In this document: in pieces, positions 52,301 to 64,000 of the stretch | How the letters are laid out: each line of letters begins with the position of its first letter | Position numbering within the stretch: the first letter of the stretch is position 1 | Origin: Dermatophagoides farinae | Lineage: Eukaryota; Arthropoda; Arachnida; Sarcoptiformes; Pyroglyphidae | Length of the DNA: 64,000 bases | NCBI RefSeq assembly: GCF_024713945.1 | Contig: NC_134678.1 | Location: 930,001-994,000, forward strand | Direction of reading: 5' to 3' | The notes under the pieces: model-generated | The model's input: the letters and a program-made list of their open reading frames with translations, nothing else | Told to the model about the DNA's origin: nothing | Databases searched by the model: none | Translations under genes and position numbers: made by a program

Positions 52301-55300
52301 TTAAATTTTCGAATCTTACACACACAAATTGATCGATCACCACACACACACACACAGTTATTGGCTAACTAGATATCTGTTGCTTTTGTTGAATGAAATG
52401 AATTGGAAAGATAAAAAAAAAGAAATTTTGAAATTTCAATTTACAATATTTAGTGTGTGCGTGTGTGTGTGTGTGGGAATTAATCAGAATCAATGATAAA
52501 AAAAAATACAATAAAAAATGAAATGAAATAAAATTTCAATGTCATCAAAAAAAAATTTCTTGTTTCCTCGACAACAAGAAAAAAAAGAAAACATCCATAT
52601 CACCATGTTTCACATAAACACCATATATACATACACACTATCATCATCATCATCAAAATTTGTGTTGAATTTATCAAAATATGACCACAACTGTACCAGT
52701 TACAATGTCATAAAAATTTTTCTTTTTTTTTGAATTTTGTTTTTTTTTGCGAAAAAAAATCAAAACATTTACATCCACATCCATCTATAAATTTTTCCAA
52801 TTTCTTTCCACACGTACACAAGCCAATCCATCAATAATTGTACAAAATGGAAAGAATTTGACGAAAAGAAAAAGTCGGACAAAATCTAAAATGTGTGTCG
52901 TCGTCGTCTTTGTCGTTTGTAATGAGATATAATTTATCAATGAACAAAAAAAAACGTATCACTAGCTAGCCCAGATATCATCATCATCATCATCATCGTA
53001 TCATAATCGAATCTCGGTTAAAGAAATATACAACTTTATTATATACGTAACCTAAATAATAAATGGCTACTTACACTAACAAACAACAAGAATATATTGT
53101 GTGTCAGTTAAAATGGATTTTGAAATTTTTTTTTTTTAGATTATTATTAGTTTTGAAAAATGAAACATACACAAGAAATGAGACACTGTTGCATAATTAT
53201 CCTTCATTCATTCATTTTTTTTCCTTGGAACATTACTGTTGCTGCTGCTACTTGTTTGCTTGCTTGCTTGCCATATCTATCATCATTAGGCTTCATTATT
53301 AAATAAGTGAAGCATAAATGATGATGATGATGATGATTATGATGGTGATAATTGTTCTTTAATCATTTTTATTATCACCATCATCAATGTAAATCAGGCT
53401 AAACGCTTGAATGTATATCCCACACACACAGCATATATTTGTTATTGATAAACAAATTTTTTTTTGACATTCCAATAAATAAAATGACAACACAGGTTAT
53501 ATAATAATCATCTTCATCATCATCAATGAAAATATAAACAAATCAATATCTGTACACTATCTGTATAGACAATAAAGACAATAAAGAGTTGAAGACCTGA
53601 AGAAAAAACTGTCAAACAACCAAATTACCTATTATTTTGATTTGAAAATACATCAAATCAATCAAATTTATAAAAATTAAACAGAGAACAATAGATTGAA
53701 ATTACATTTACAAATGATTGATGCTTGTTTCATTGAATTGAATTGATATGATATCTCGATACACATTTCTAGATTTCACATTCACATACACACACACACA
53801 ATGCATATAAATTCTACATACCAGTGATGTTGGATCCGGTTCCAGTAATTATCATATCATTCGTATTCATTATCAATGGATTGACATTTTCTTTTCGTGT
53901 TGTCGATGATGATGATGTAACATTTGTTTGTGTTAAACGAGTATATGTGGTGCTTTTTTTCATTCCACCACCAACACCACCACCACCACCACCATTTGCA
54001 TCGTTTGTATTATTCACTAATGAAATGTAATAAATGAATGAAAAATCAATTTTTTTTGTTTCCAAAAAAATAAATACCAATTTTTGGATGCGAATGATTT
54101 GTAGTTATTGTACGATTTTGGTGAACATGATGAACATTCCGGATATTGGAAGAATATGGCCGTTTATTATTAACATTCTGTACAGAATTGGTCAACATTT
54201 TTGTTGAACGTTTAGTTCTTGTAGCTAGAAAAAAAAGAATAGAAAAAAACAAAAATTAAAATTTTGAAGGTTACTTTTTGGTAACTTTGGTTACTTACGA
54301 TTTGTTGTTGTCGACAATGATGAACAAACTGAATCGGTTTCTGACAGTGCTGGTGTTGTGCAACGAGATACATTTGTCGAACAAGGTTTACTACTACTAG
54401 TAAAACAATTATTATTGCCATTTTTTGATTGAAAATTTTTCCTATTCAGATAATCAATATTATTACGTGTAGCTGTAACAGATTTTTTTGTTATTAATCG
54501 ATTCTGATGTGATTGTGTTTTCATCAACGCTGTTGATACATTCAACAATGTTTTGGTCGTAGTCGATGATGATGATGATGATGTAGAACGTTTAATAGAT
54601 TTAATTTTCGAAATTTCTGTAGATTTTGTCGATTTATTTGTTCGTTTATTCATCAAGGATTTTGATTCATTTTTCTTTTCAGTCATATTGGTTTTTTTCA
54701 TCATCATCATCATCAATATCATCAACAGCAACATTACCATTTAATGATAATGAATCTGGATTATTTGTTTCTTGTATAATATCAATAGAATTTAATGATA
54801 AAACTTCTGATTCTTCATCATCCATAATTACAGAATCAGGTTGTTGTTGCTGTTGTTCATCTTTTTTCAACGATAATAATGATAATGATGATGATGATGG
54901 CGGTGGTGGTGGTGGTTCAATAATCATATCATCAACAGGTTCATCGACAGATTTTTCATCAGTCATCATCATGATAATGGCATCATCATCATCATCATTA
55001 TTATTGTTTTCAACACCATTCATTGGTGTTGAATTATTGTCATTAGATTCATTAGCAGCACAATTTATAATAGAATTCAGACTTGGCAATGGTGATAATG
55101 ATGATTCATCAATAGCGGTTAATAATCGACCACGTTGTACATCAATAATATTGTCATCATCATGATAATCATCATCATCAACAACAACATTATCATCAAC
55201 ATCATCATCATCATCATTCATGACATTTAATATTGCATCATTCATATTTGATGATATTAAACTTAATGATGCTGTAGTACTAGTTACTGGACTTATATTC

Positions 55301-58300
55301 ATGTCAATATTATTATTCTGTTCATGTTGATCACTAGCCATTTTTGTTTTGGTTTTGGTTATTGCATCAAAAAATGGTTCACCACCATAAATTTTCATCG
55401 ATGATGATGATGATGATGTAGTTGGTGAATTATTATGACTTGTTGATAATTTTTTACACGATAATGTAAGTGATCGTGGTAATCTTGAAGCAGTTGTATT
55501 ATTATTATTATTATGATGATGGTGGTGATTATTATTATTTGCATAAAGTTTTTGATCATCGACCATATCTAATGATTTGGATGATTCCAATCTTGAACGA
55601 GAAATTTTCGATGAATCTGAAAAAAATGAATAAACAAACAAGAATTATAATCTATATAATATTCACATGAAAAGAGAACAAAGTGTGGATGGATGGATAA
55701 CACATATACACACGATTTATGTAATTTGGAAATGTGAAGAAAATACAAAAATCCCTTCCTTCCCAATTAATTATTATTACTGAAGGGGCTTTAATTTAAA
55801 ATTTTTTTTTACCATTTTCAGTAAAAGAAAATAGACAAATTCAACAACGACATTGCATTTCGAAGTAAAATTTCATTTTTCTTACCATTAATTAATGATG
55901 ATGGGAGAATTTTTTTTTTTCGTTTTTTGTTTTGAAAATTGACACACAAAACAGTTTCAACAACCTACAACAACAACAGCAACAATAAACGACGACGACC
56001 ACCACCACCACACATTCTTCCAGTGTCCAGTCTCGCTACTGAAGAGAATACATACACACACTTGAGACTTTTTTTTATGAAACGATTATGTCATGAAATG
56101 GATGGATGAATGAATGAATGAATGAAAAGAGAGCATAAACTCCCACAAGATTTTCCATTTCTTTTTTTCCATCACCATTACCATCATCATCGTTAAAATC
56201 AAAGTTAAACCACAATTAGCAGCTATTGTTTTTTTTTCTCTCATTTGAATGGTGAAAAAAAATAGCTGTAGTCAGGTTGATTGATATTGATGATCATTGG
56301 TAATGGTAACGGTGTTCATGGATTATTACGGAATTATTATGAATGTCGTTGCTATGCATTCGATTCAAACAAGAGAGATAGAGAGAAATTTACAATTCAT
56401 ATTTTTTTCCCAAATAAATTCATCTAAATAAATCAATCAATCAATCATTGATGAAAAAAAAACGAATCAAAAAACATAACGACAAATTAAAAACGTAGTA
56501 GAAAAAAAATGGAACAACAACAACAACGAAAAATCAATCAATCAATCAAAAATCAATTGATCAATGAGGAAAAAAAAATATTAAAATTAGTTCACATCAT
56601 CATCATCATCATCTACAGATGATTTGAGTTCAAACAGTTTATGATGATGATGATGATGAAGGAAATGAGAAATTCAACAACCTCATCATCATGATATATA
56701 AGTCATGTTTTTCTGTGTGCCAACAACGAAAAAGACAAACACTTATCCTCTATCAATTTCAAATCATCATCATCATCATAATCAATATACACGTGTATGT
56801 GTGTGTGTTTGTAAAACAATAGAGCAGCGAAAAAAAAACTTGTTTGGAAAAAAAACAACTTGAATCTATTGAGGAAATGAATCGTCTTTTTTTCTGTGTA
56901 TAGCAAAAAAAAAAAAAAATATCAAACACACACACTTGTTGATTTAATTTGAACAACGGAGGAAAAAAAATTGAAAAGATTTACCACCCATCATCATCAT
57001 CATCATCATAATCGCTATATATACACCGACAAACAAACAAAACAAAAACAAAACACAAACAAAAAAAAAGTTATAACCCTAACTATTAAATAAATGTAAC
57101 CATTATTATTATTATCATCATCATAAAAGATGATGATGATGATGAACACTCCACCCAATGATGATGATGATGTTTTGTTTCTACCACCACCACCACCCAC
57201 ATAAACATTTGATTCGTTTTTTTTTCAATGTAAACACTTGAAAAAAAATTAAAAATGTATCATCACGAACCAAAACAAACTGTGTACGACCCTTGTATAT
57301 GTTATTATTACATTACATAAAAAAAACAAGGAAGTATTTCATTCACAATTTTTTGATTGAAAGAAAGAAAAAAAAATTTATCAAATAAGATATATGGATG
57401 ACAACAACAACAACAACGGCAACAACAAAATTGTAAACATTACAGCCACCACCACCACCACCAACTGTGGATGGAAATAAAACAATGAGAAAAAAATCAT
57501 CATCATTGAAAAATTTTTTTTTTCTAAAGCAAGGTCACAAATCACAAATGTCACAAATAACAAACAATCGAAGCAATGCTATTATTATTGTGAAATATGA
57601 TTTTCTCACCTTTTTTTTAAAAAAAAATAGTGATGCAAAGTTTCAAACAGGTAGGCTTTTCTAAGCAATAGAAAGAAAAAAACCATTTCTTATGCTGACA
57701 AATTGTAAATATAGTTTGTTTGTTTGTTTGGTTTTTTTTTGGAAAACTTCCCATATATTTAACTGATGAACTAAAATTACGAAAACATATACCTTTTTAT
57801 ATTTATGTTAATTTTAACCCCATACTAGTCGTCTAAATCTTGGTCAAATCATCATCAAATCAACATAAAAAAACATCAAACATTGAAATTAAACCCTGTG
57901 GGTATAAATTGAAAAAAGCAATTTTATCATTAATCACCTGGTTTCAACCACTCTACCTGGTTGGCATCGCTAAACTCGATGATAGCCAATAAAAAAAATT
58001 AACTAAAACTAAAAGGATATATATTTACTTTATTTCATTATTAAAATCAGGGCACCTAGATTAGAAAATAATCATCATTATACCAAAAAAAAAATCATCG
58101 GATATTAAACATTTTTCCCCCTTTTTTGGTAATAAAAATGATAATTTAACCGAATCGAAATTATCCGGTTGAATTATTATTTCTCATGATCATCGATGAT
58201 GATGATGATGATGACCTAAACAACCGAAATTGAACGATAATTTCATCGAAAAACATGATAAAATGTGGCCCATGGATTTTTTTTAACGTTTTTCTCTCTT

Positions 58301-58400
58301 CTCTCAAACAAAAATGCAAACATTATCATCAAACCAAATCAAACAAACAAACAATTTGATTCTATAAATAATAAAATAATCCCATTTTACATCCATATAG

Positions 58401-58449
<49 letters not shown>

Positions 58450-60176
58450 ATAATCATCATTGGATGTAATATTCAATGATCCAGAACGAGATTAAAAAAT
58501 AAAAAAAAAGAACAAGAACTGTCACATCAACAACAGAAAGCAAAACTAATATTTGACTAATTGAATTATCATGTAAATTGTGTGTAGAAAAAAAAACAGA
58601 TGATAAATTGACTTACTTTGATTTATTATTGGCTTTTGTTGTTGTTGTTGTGGCTGATGTTGATTATTTGGCTCAAATTTTAGCGATTGTGATTTAATCA
58701 ATAAAATTTTATCATCTTCATCATCAACATTATTATTATCCATCATTGTCAATGTTTCATTGTTGTCTGATTGTTGCTGCCGTTGTTGTTGTTGAGGATT
58801 ATTGTCATCATCTTCATGATCATCGTGAGGATCAACCATTTGTCTAGTCGTAGCTGTTATTGTTGTTGTTGTTGTTGATAAAAATTGTCGATGGTGTTGA
58901 TTATGATTTGAAAATCTTTCCTTATTGTTTGTATTGTTGTTACTGTTCTTTCGATTTTCATTGACATTCAACAATGACGATGATGGTGATGAAGATATGA
59001 ACAATACAGGCAGATTTGAATGATGATGATGATGAGTATCCTTTTGTTGTTGTTGTTGTTGCTGTCGCGGTGGTATTTGTTGTTGAAGCTCAGATAAACC
59101 CGAATTCAATTTATCATTCAATTGTTCGTTTATCATTCGATTATTAACGGATTTATCCTTTGTCCATGTTCCAAAGTTTTGCTGCTGCTGCTGTTGGTTT
59201 TGTTCAGTAAAAATATTCAATGTTGATTTTGGCTGTTGTTGTTGATCAATAGTTTCTAATTTATCAACATTACAAATTTGGCCACTGGTCATTTGTTTTG
59301 GCTGTAGGCGTTGTTGTTGTTGTTGTTGGTCATTCAACGATGATATTAATGATAGTGATGATGATGATGATGGTGAATGAATTTTATATGTCGACGATTT
59401 TTCTTTAACCGTTGAATTAATTGTTTGATTATGATGATGATGTTGCTGCTGTTGTTGTTGTTGTTGTTGATAATTATAATGTTTGGACAATGATCTAATG
59501 ATGACTGGACAATTATTGTTGCACTGCAATAATTCTTTTGATGTTGATGATAATGAAGATGCTACCCTGCCACTACCAACATTATTACTAAAACCACTCG
59601 AACATAATGTAGGTATTATACAATGTTGTTGTATTGGTTGAATCTGTTTATCAACACCATCACCACCATCAACATTGTCATTTTTTCGATTGAATGATCC
59701 ACAGCTATTGGATGATTGTTGTTGGATGTTGTTGTTTTGTTGTTGTTGTTGTTATTATATGGATGGGTTCTATTCTTTAGATTAATATTGCTACTTCCAT
59801 TTTCTTCAATATCATTGCTATTGTTCGACATACTTCTAGTAAATTTATGACCATTATTTATCACAATACCACTGCTATTATTATCTTGAATTTCGCCAAT
59901 ACTACTACCGTTGCTACCACCACCACCACCACCTCCATCATGGATACATTTTGACACTCCAATCTTGAACGGGTTACTATTATTATTATTATTTGAAGAT
60001 CTAGTTGTGTTGTTGGTCAATAAATTTAAATTATCGTTTGTTGTTGTTGATCGTTGTTGTTGTTGTTGTTGTGTCGTTAAAACGGGATTCGATGATGATG
60101 ATGATCGTGATGGATCAATCGTATTTAGAAAACCGAAACGTGATATGGGCGATCCTGATGAATTTGATTTAAACAT
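46344..60176 (-). CDS. MTUS1: MTUS1/ATIP-like microtubule-associated coiled-coil protein
   Basis: Vertebrate MTUS1/MTUS2 bind microtubules, end-binding proteins and kinesin-13. Seven minus-strand exons: 60176-58617, 55616-54299, 54224-54078, 54016-53822, 48256-47742, 47671-47590 and 47521-46344, about 1664 residues. Phases chain exactly through introns of up to 5.5 kb. The C-terminal half is a long coiled coil. It aligns with MTUS1 in the entry helix (LQYYENLCYDRLQLIEKK, FLTLFSFLLTE, LRAELLAAHQKCSNL) and distally (VDSLNVVVDMKTQRIRYLE, LQRENEALTEALGMKARK). The N-terminal part is disordered, with poly-Q, poly-N, poly-D and poly-H, a KRSTKM basic patch and many S/T-P sites. Two frame breaks must be bridged: a missing base near 59734-59737 and an extra base in T7 at 54692-54698. 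They cancel, so the exon sum is still divisible by three. The MTUS assignment rests on coiled-coil similarity, so it is good but not certain. Confidence 0.78.
48410..49360 (-). CDS. Nested ORF with PP1-docking motifs
   Basis: A 316-residue single-exon frame inside the 5.5-kb intron of the MTUS-like gene, on the same strand. I do not recognise the family. Most of it is low complexity (S, N, D), but two spaced motifs near the C-terminus stand out. HGILRL near residue 258 fits the SILK motif ([GS]IL[KR]). SKRVHFAKP near residue 298 fits the RVxF motif. That order and spacing is typical of protein phosphatase 1 regulators. Ordered-looking blocks (GGSAMMNTLIGLFCF and FPLTKVLVRFIDDEPCRTP) also argue for a real protein. 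It could be an intronic gene, or an alternative first exon of the host gene using a weak phase-1 donor just before its stop codon. Confidence 0.55.
   Translation of the reverse strand: MHIKWNRNLDGVNQHRPQSSSSLSSTITLSTTMNDSNHSTNVANDDHSQQYSQPMMNNNNKITVMTKILTKKQQKSIKYNDDDDDTVPSLFHFPSNSPSSSSPNSFIYTNRFHTSKGGSAMMNTLIGLFCFRNEQQHFINSKTNTAINNNDDSKLIEMKNDILIDKLMNEHCENDHNDDDDDGDEFDSVTSSSITTSEDSAYSSTPSSSNDSTNESFPLTKVLVRFIDDEPCRTPIVIAKNNNMTSVTATDKANKTLHGILRLRNCSHSSNKSSSSSSSTMKTSNQFSDEIRSSSSLSKRVHFAKPLHTFTLYSLS
49361..53821. other. Remainder of the 5.5-kb MTUS-like intron
   Basis: Intron sequence 5' of the nested ORF on the minus strand. It consists of CA/GT, GAAT, ATC/GAT and A/T runs. I see no supportable coding exon or RNA gene. 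A promoter for the nested ORF would lie near its proximal end. Confidence 0.5.
55617..58616. other. 3-kb first intron of the MTUS-like gene
   Basis: Intron between the first two exons. It is mostly microsatellite, apart from about 57650-58100, which is less repetitive but shows no open frame or recognisable element. Confidence 0.5.
58403..58448. repeat. (TG)23 microsatellite
   Basis: 46 bp of uninterrupted TG, among the longest dinucleotide runs in the window. On the transcribed minus strand it is (CA)n, starting about 170 nt downstream of the first-exon splice donor of the MTUS-like gene. Confidence 0.9.
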
Positions 60177-60984
60177 TTTTTTTTCAATTTCATTTCATTT
60201 CATTATTTGATTGATTAAAAACTGTTAAAAATGAAACAAAAAAAAAAGAAAGATGAAAACAGAATCTTTAGTTGAATAAAGTTTTTTTTTCGATGATTCA
60301 ATCAGTGTTTTCATGTGTGTGTGTGTGCATGTGCCAACTGGTCACAACGAAAATAGATTGCGGAACAAGAAATAAAACAAAACAAAAAATTGCAAAAAAA
60401 TGAACACTTTTTTTTTTCGTTGTTTGTTGCTCACAAATACACACACAAAGAGTCAATAAGAAGAAAAAATTTTCGGGCAAAGAAGAGTCCACCCGTTATA
60501 ATGCTGTGTGTATTTGGTGCAAAGAGTAAAAACTTTTATTGAATCTTTGTGTGTGTGTGTGTGTGTGTGTATGTTTATCACATACAAACATGTTTATTAC
60601 GAAAAAAAAACTTACTTTGAACACGAGAAACAAAAAAAAAAAAAACACTAGCTATCCCGACGACGATGAACGAAAATTGTAACTTTGGCCAACGGACAAG
60701 ATTATTATTATTGTGTTTCTGTGTGTGTGTGTGTGTGTATGTTTATTTCGGTTATAAAAACAAACCAGAAATGATGATGATGATGATGATGAAAAAAACC
60801 GTTTATAAATATAGAAATGAACGAAAATCCTCTTATATGATGATGTAATGTAACGCCTTGTCGCGCGCAATCATTTCGTTTAGTTTTTTTTGTGTGTGTT
60901 TGTTGGTTGAATTAAATGTTGAAAAAAAAACAAAAGATTCAGATAAGATGCTTGAATTTTCGTTTTGTTGTTGTTTTCATTTGA

Positions 60985-60985
<1 letters not shown>

Positions 60986-61018
<33 letters not shown>

Positions 61019-61026
61019 AGAGAGAG
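60986..61026. repeat. Compound (CA)n(GA)n microsatellite
   Basis: About 15 CA units run directly into a GA tract. Confidence 0.85.
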
Positions 61027-61854
61027 GGGGAGAGCAACAGGGCCAAAAGTTTTGAGCAAGTTATAGAATTAACTGCATGAACTACTCGCAAGGTACATAT
61101 ACATTGACTTGGGTCCCACCATCATCATCATCATTATCAGTGGGTATTTTACAAAGAATGACTGAATTTGTTTCGATTTTTTTTTTGAAAAATTTTTTTC
61201 GAATAAATTCGACGCCCATGCGTATTTCGAAAATTGTTTTTTTTTTAAATTCTATGAAAAAAAACCTTGAATTTCGAATGTTTTTTTTTGCTTAATTGTG
61301 CGTTTTTTTTGTGCGATCAACTGGATGAATGAATAGAATTTTTTTTTTCGTTTCAATTTATTTATAGAAAAAAAATGTATTTGTCATTGTCATCATCGTG
61401 TGACAACAACAACATGAACATGAACATGAACATGAACATTTATATTCATTCATTGTCATTCGAAACATCTGCTCAATCTATATCTATATTATTATAGAAT
61501 TTTTTTCGTGTTCAAGAACAAAATTCCCTTTATTCAACCTAAAAAAAAGAAGACAATCGATTGTGTGAATGAATGGAATAATCAATATTCTTGGCACCTT
61601 GAAATGTCCAAAAAAACACCACCATCACCACAGCCATCACCATGATGATGATGATGATGAAAAGAAAAACCATATATTATCATCCATCATCATCGATGAA
61701 TGATAAGAGAGAGAGAGAGAGAGAAAAAAAACATTTTTCAACTGATTAAAATTGAAGGGGTATTATTTATTTTTAGAGTGAAGTAGTAGTAAATGTAAAA
61801 GTTGAAAACAAAAATTTGGATTGTCCGTCGATCGATTGATCGAACAATCGCCGC

Positions 61855-61893
61855 CATCATCATCATCATCATCATCATTATTATTATTATTAT
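61855..61893. repeat. Compound (ATC)n(ATT)n microsatellite
   Basis: About eight ATC units change into ATT units, a typical example of the trinucleotide repeats in this window. Confidence 0.85.
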
Positions 61894-62762
61894 CGAAGGA
61901 GCAATCGATAATCAAATCAAAATATTGATAGAAAGAAAGAAAGAAAAAAAAATTTCTATGCATGGAATCATTTTTTTTCGGATCGTGATCATCTCTCTCT
62001 CTCTCTCTTTCTATATATATTTCAGTCCGTCAATTTTCGATCAATTCAATTCAATTTCAGTTTGATTGATTTGATTGTATGTTTGCTGTGTATACAGTAA
62101 ATAAATTCAATCAAAATTTTAATTCACAGAAAGAACATAAAATTATAATCAAATATATATAGTCTTCGTCCACAATCATCATTTCAAAATGGCACCTTTC
62201 AACAATTGTCCGAATTATTTTTTTGTCCTCTTTTTCTCTTTCATTTTTTCTTCAATAATTCAATACATACACAATTACAATCGTGTATATTTGAATGGAC
62301 GACGGCCACGGCGACGACGACTATAACTTGCAGATATTTTGATTTTAGTATTGCTCATAATAATAATAATGTCGATCGTTGTTGTAGACATGGAAACCAG
62401 GAAAGAGAAAAAGAAATAGAAAAAAAAGAATACAGTAATGATGACGTTTTATCGATCGAAAAAAATATGAATGATAAATGATTAGATAATGGTGGAAAAG
62501 AAATTTATCTTGCCAAACACACACACAAAAAGTTGGTAAAAAAAAGAATGTTTGTTTGTTTGTTTGTGTGGAAAAAAAAATTCAAAAATTTTTTCTTTCC
62601 ACTTTTATCGATTCAAGTGTCGATATAGCCGTCGCTTGGAAACAGGTGACAAAAAAAAAATGAAATGAAAACCAATCTGACAACAACAAAATAATAAAAC
62701 AAAACATCATAAATTCTGCGGATTCTCCTTATTCTTCAATCTGAATTAGCCACCGAAAAAAA

Positions 62763-63924
62763 ATGTACATAATTGGACAGCTTTATAATCTTCTATTGAC
62801 AACAATCTATTTCTTTTTTCGTAAATTACTCAAAGGTTTTTTACGTAAAACAACTGGATTATGTGAATTGCAAAGAATTTGTTATTCGGCTGATTATTCG
62901 AATGCTTATCGATCAAAATCAGTGGGTATGTATGTGTAGTAATTGAATTTGATTGATATTAAATAATGTAATTCATTTAGAACAATCATTGAAGCTATCT
63001 AAATCACCAGTATTACAGAAAATTGATACCGAATTAACCGGTATTGCATTGGCTGATCAATTGGTTAATCGTTGGGAAATTGTTGAAAAAGCTGTAGAAG
63101 CCACATTGGTCACTAAATGTATCAACACCAATATTCATGTCGAGTATATGAGTAGAATTAATTAATCACAATTCAATTGATCTAATTTTGTTTTGTTTTT
63201 TAAATTTTACAGTTTCACTCAACCTTATCGAATTTGTTTGGTACAAATATATGGCTATCGGCAATTGATTGCACGATTAGATCGATTACGAGCCATCGCA
63301 TTTGATTCGGATAATAAATCGCATAGAAAATTATTGGAAACATTATGGGAAAATCTATGTCCTGATCGTAAACTTGATGGATTGATCAGTAAACAATGGA
63401 CCGAGATTGGTTTTCAAGGCAACGATCCTAGTACAGATTTTCGTGGTATGGGTCTATTATCGTTGGAGAATTTAGTGTTTTTTGCCACAGTATTTGGTGA
63501 ATATGCACGAAATATTCTATCACATTCATTACATCCAACATATGGTTATCCATTTGCTGCTGTTGGTATAAATATCACTCATTTAGCGCTGAATCTATTA
63601 CGTATGAATCATCTTCAAACACATTTATTCAATTCTGAAACCAGACTTTATGTGATTGAAGATTTTCATAAAATCTATGGTATGTATCATTAATTTTTTT
63701 CAGATAGATTAATTCTAATTCTAAATTCTTTACATGAAAACATATAAAAACAATTATTATTAGCCTATTTATTCGTTTCATTCGATAAACTTTGGATTCG
63801 TTCGAAACCAAGTTCAGTAATGGAATTTAGTCATATTCGAGATAAATTTGAAGCTGCCGTTATTGAAAAATTAAATGATGATCGTTCAATGTTTCATTGG
63901 GATCCATATTTGGAAACAATCTAG
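62763..63924 (+). CDS. ELMOD2: ELMO domain protein, ELMOD2-like (Arl GAP)
   Basis: ELMOD1-3 are GTPase-activating proteins for Arl2 and related Arf-family GTPases, acting at the ER, lipid droplets and mitochondria. Four exons: 62763-62925, 62981-63143, 63213-63679 and 63764-63924, GT-AG with matching phases, 317 residues against 293 in human ELMOD2. The N-terminal hydrophobic/basic segment (LYNLLLTTIYFFFRKLLKGF) followed by TGLCELQRICY matches ELMOD2. The ELMO domain carries ISKQWTEIGFQGNDPSTDFRGMGLLSLENLVFF. This keeps the signature WxxIGFQGxxPxTDFRGMG with the GAP arginine. The C-terminus AYLFVSFDKLWIRSKPSSVMEF matches family members. The TAG lies 76 bp before the window end, so the coding region is complete. 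ELMOD1 is a possible alternative. Confidence 0.93.
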
Positions 63925-64000
63925 TCATATTATTGATATAAAAAAAATTATTATTTGTTGAATTTATTATCATCATCATCATCATTGTTATTGTTATTAT

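Larger units (their letters stand above)
60177..62762. other. Head-to-head interval between MTUS-like and ELMOD2-like genes
   Basis: A 2.6-kb divergent interval with both promoters. Short frames here are repeat translations. It holds GT, CA-GA, GA and ATC/ATT microsatellites and an AACATG repeat near 61410. No coding exon is supportable. Confidence 0.5.

Noticed and set aside
54626-55165. 179-residue plus-strand frame rich in S, D and G
   Set aside because: Antisense shadow of repetitive coding sequence in the second exon of the MTUS-like gene.
57650-58100. Less repetitive intron block that might be a decayed transposon
   Set aside because: No terminal repeats, target duplication or open frame could be made out by eye.

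Overview
The window is animal nuclear DNA. It is very AT-rich, has short introns (mostly 50-120 nt, GT-AG), few recognisable transposons, and dense microsatellites (ATC/GAT, AAC/GTT, CA/GT, GA, long A and T runs) both between genes and inside exons, where they encode poly-Q/N/D/S/H/T. Compact genes with short introns, an arthropod-style long-tailed rutabaga-type adenylyl cyclase and this repeat flavour suggest a small arthropod genome, most likely an astigmatid mite (dust or scab mite type). That taxonomic call is inference.

Nine protein-coding genes were rebuilt exon by exon, with matching splice phases, and each was identified by similarity to known families. In order: CDC16/APC6 (+, 5' end cut by the window edge, to 2198); TONSL (-, 12345-16806); a Ca2+/calmodulin-type adenylyl cyclase, rutabaga/ADCY1 (+, 21248-29928); an ARHGAP12/15/27-type RhoGAP with SH3, WW and PH domains (-, 30191-34781); the DEAD-box helicase DDX49/Dbp8 (+, 38101-39639); the proteasome ATPase PSMC5/Rpt6 (-, 39780-41061); the ELL-associated factor EAF (+, 43899-45577); a large MTUS1/ATIP-like microtubule-associated coiled-coil protein (-, 46344-60176); and ELMOD2-like, an ELMO-domain Arl GAP (+, 62763-63924). 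A further single-exon reading frame with PP1-docking motifs (-, 48410-49360) lies inside the largest intron of the MTUS-like gene.

Neighbouring genes alternate strand without exception (+-+-+-+-+). The window is therefore a chain of tail-to-tail junctions, some very tight (rutabaga/RhoGAP about 260 bp, DDX49/PSMC5 140 bp, EAF/MTUS-like about 770 bp), and head-to-head promoter intervals of 2.6-4.4 kb. The only very large empty interval, about 10 kb, lies between the 3' ends of CDC16 and TONSL. The genes are mostly housekeeping (cell cycle, replication repair, ribosome biogenesis, proteasome, transcription elongation) or signalling (cAMP, Rho, Arl). No operon-like functional cluster is evident.

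Points worth a second look are: four single-base reading-frame breaks inside long, otherwise intact exons, three of them placed in simple repeats or homopolymers; an apparent alternative first exon in the RhoGAP gene whose end is a length-matched counterpart of the long form's exon end; a GC-AG intron in rutabaga; a 70-bp pogo-like MITE; a large insertion after motif VI of DDX49; and the nested PP1-docking ORF. I found no convincing wholly new system. Coordinates were counted by eye and may be off by a base or two.
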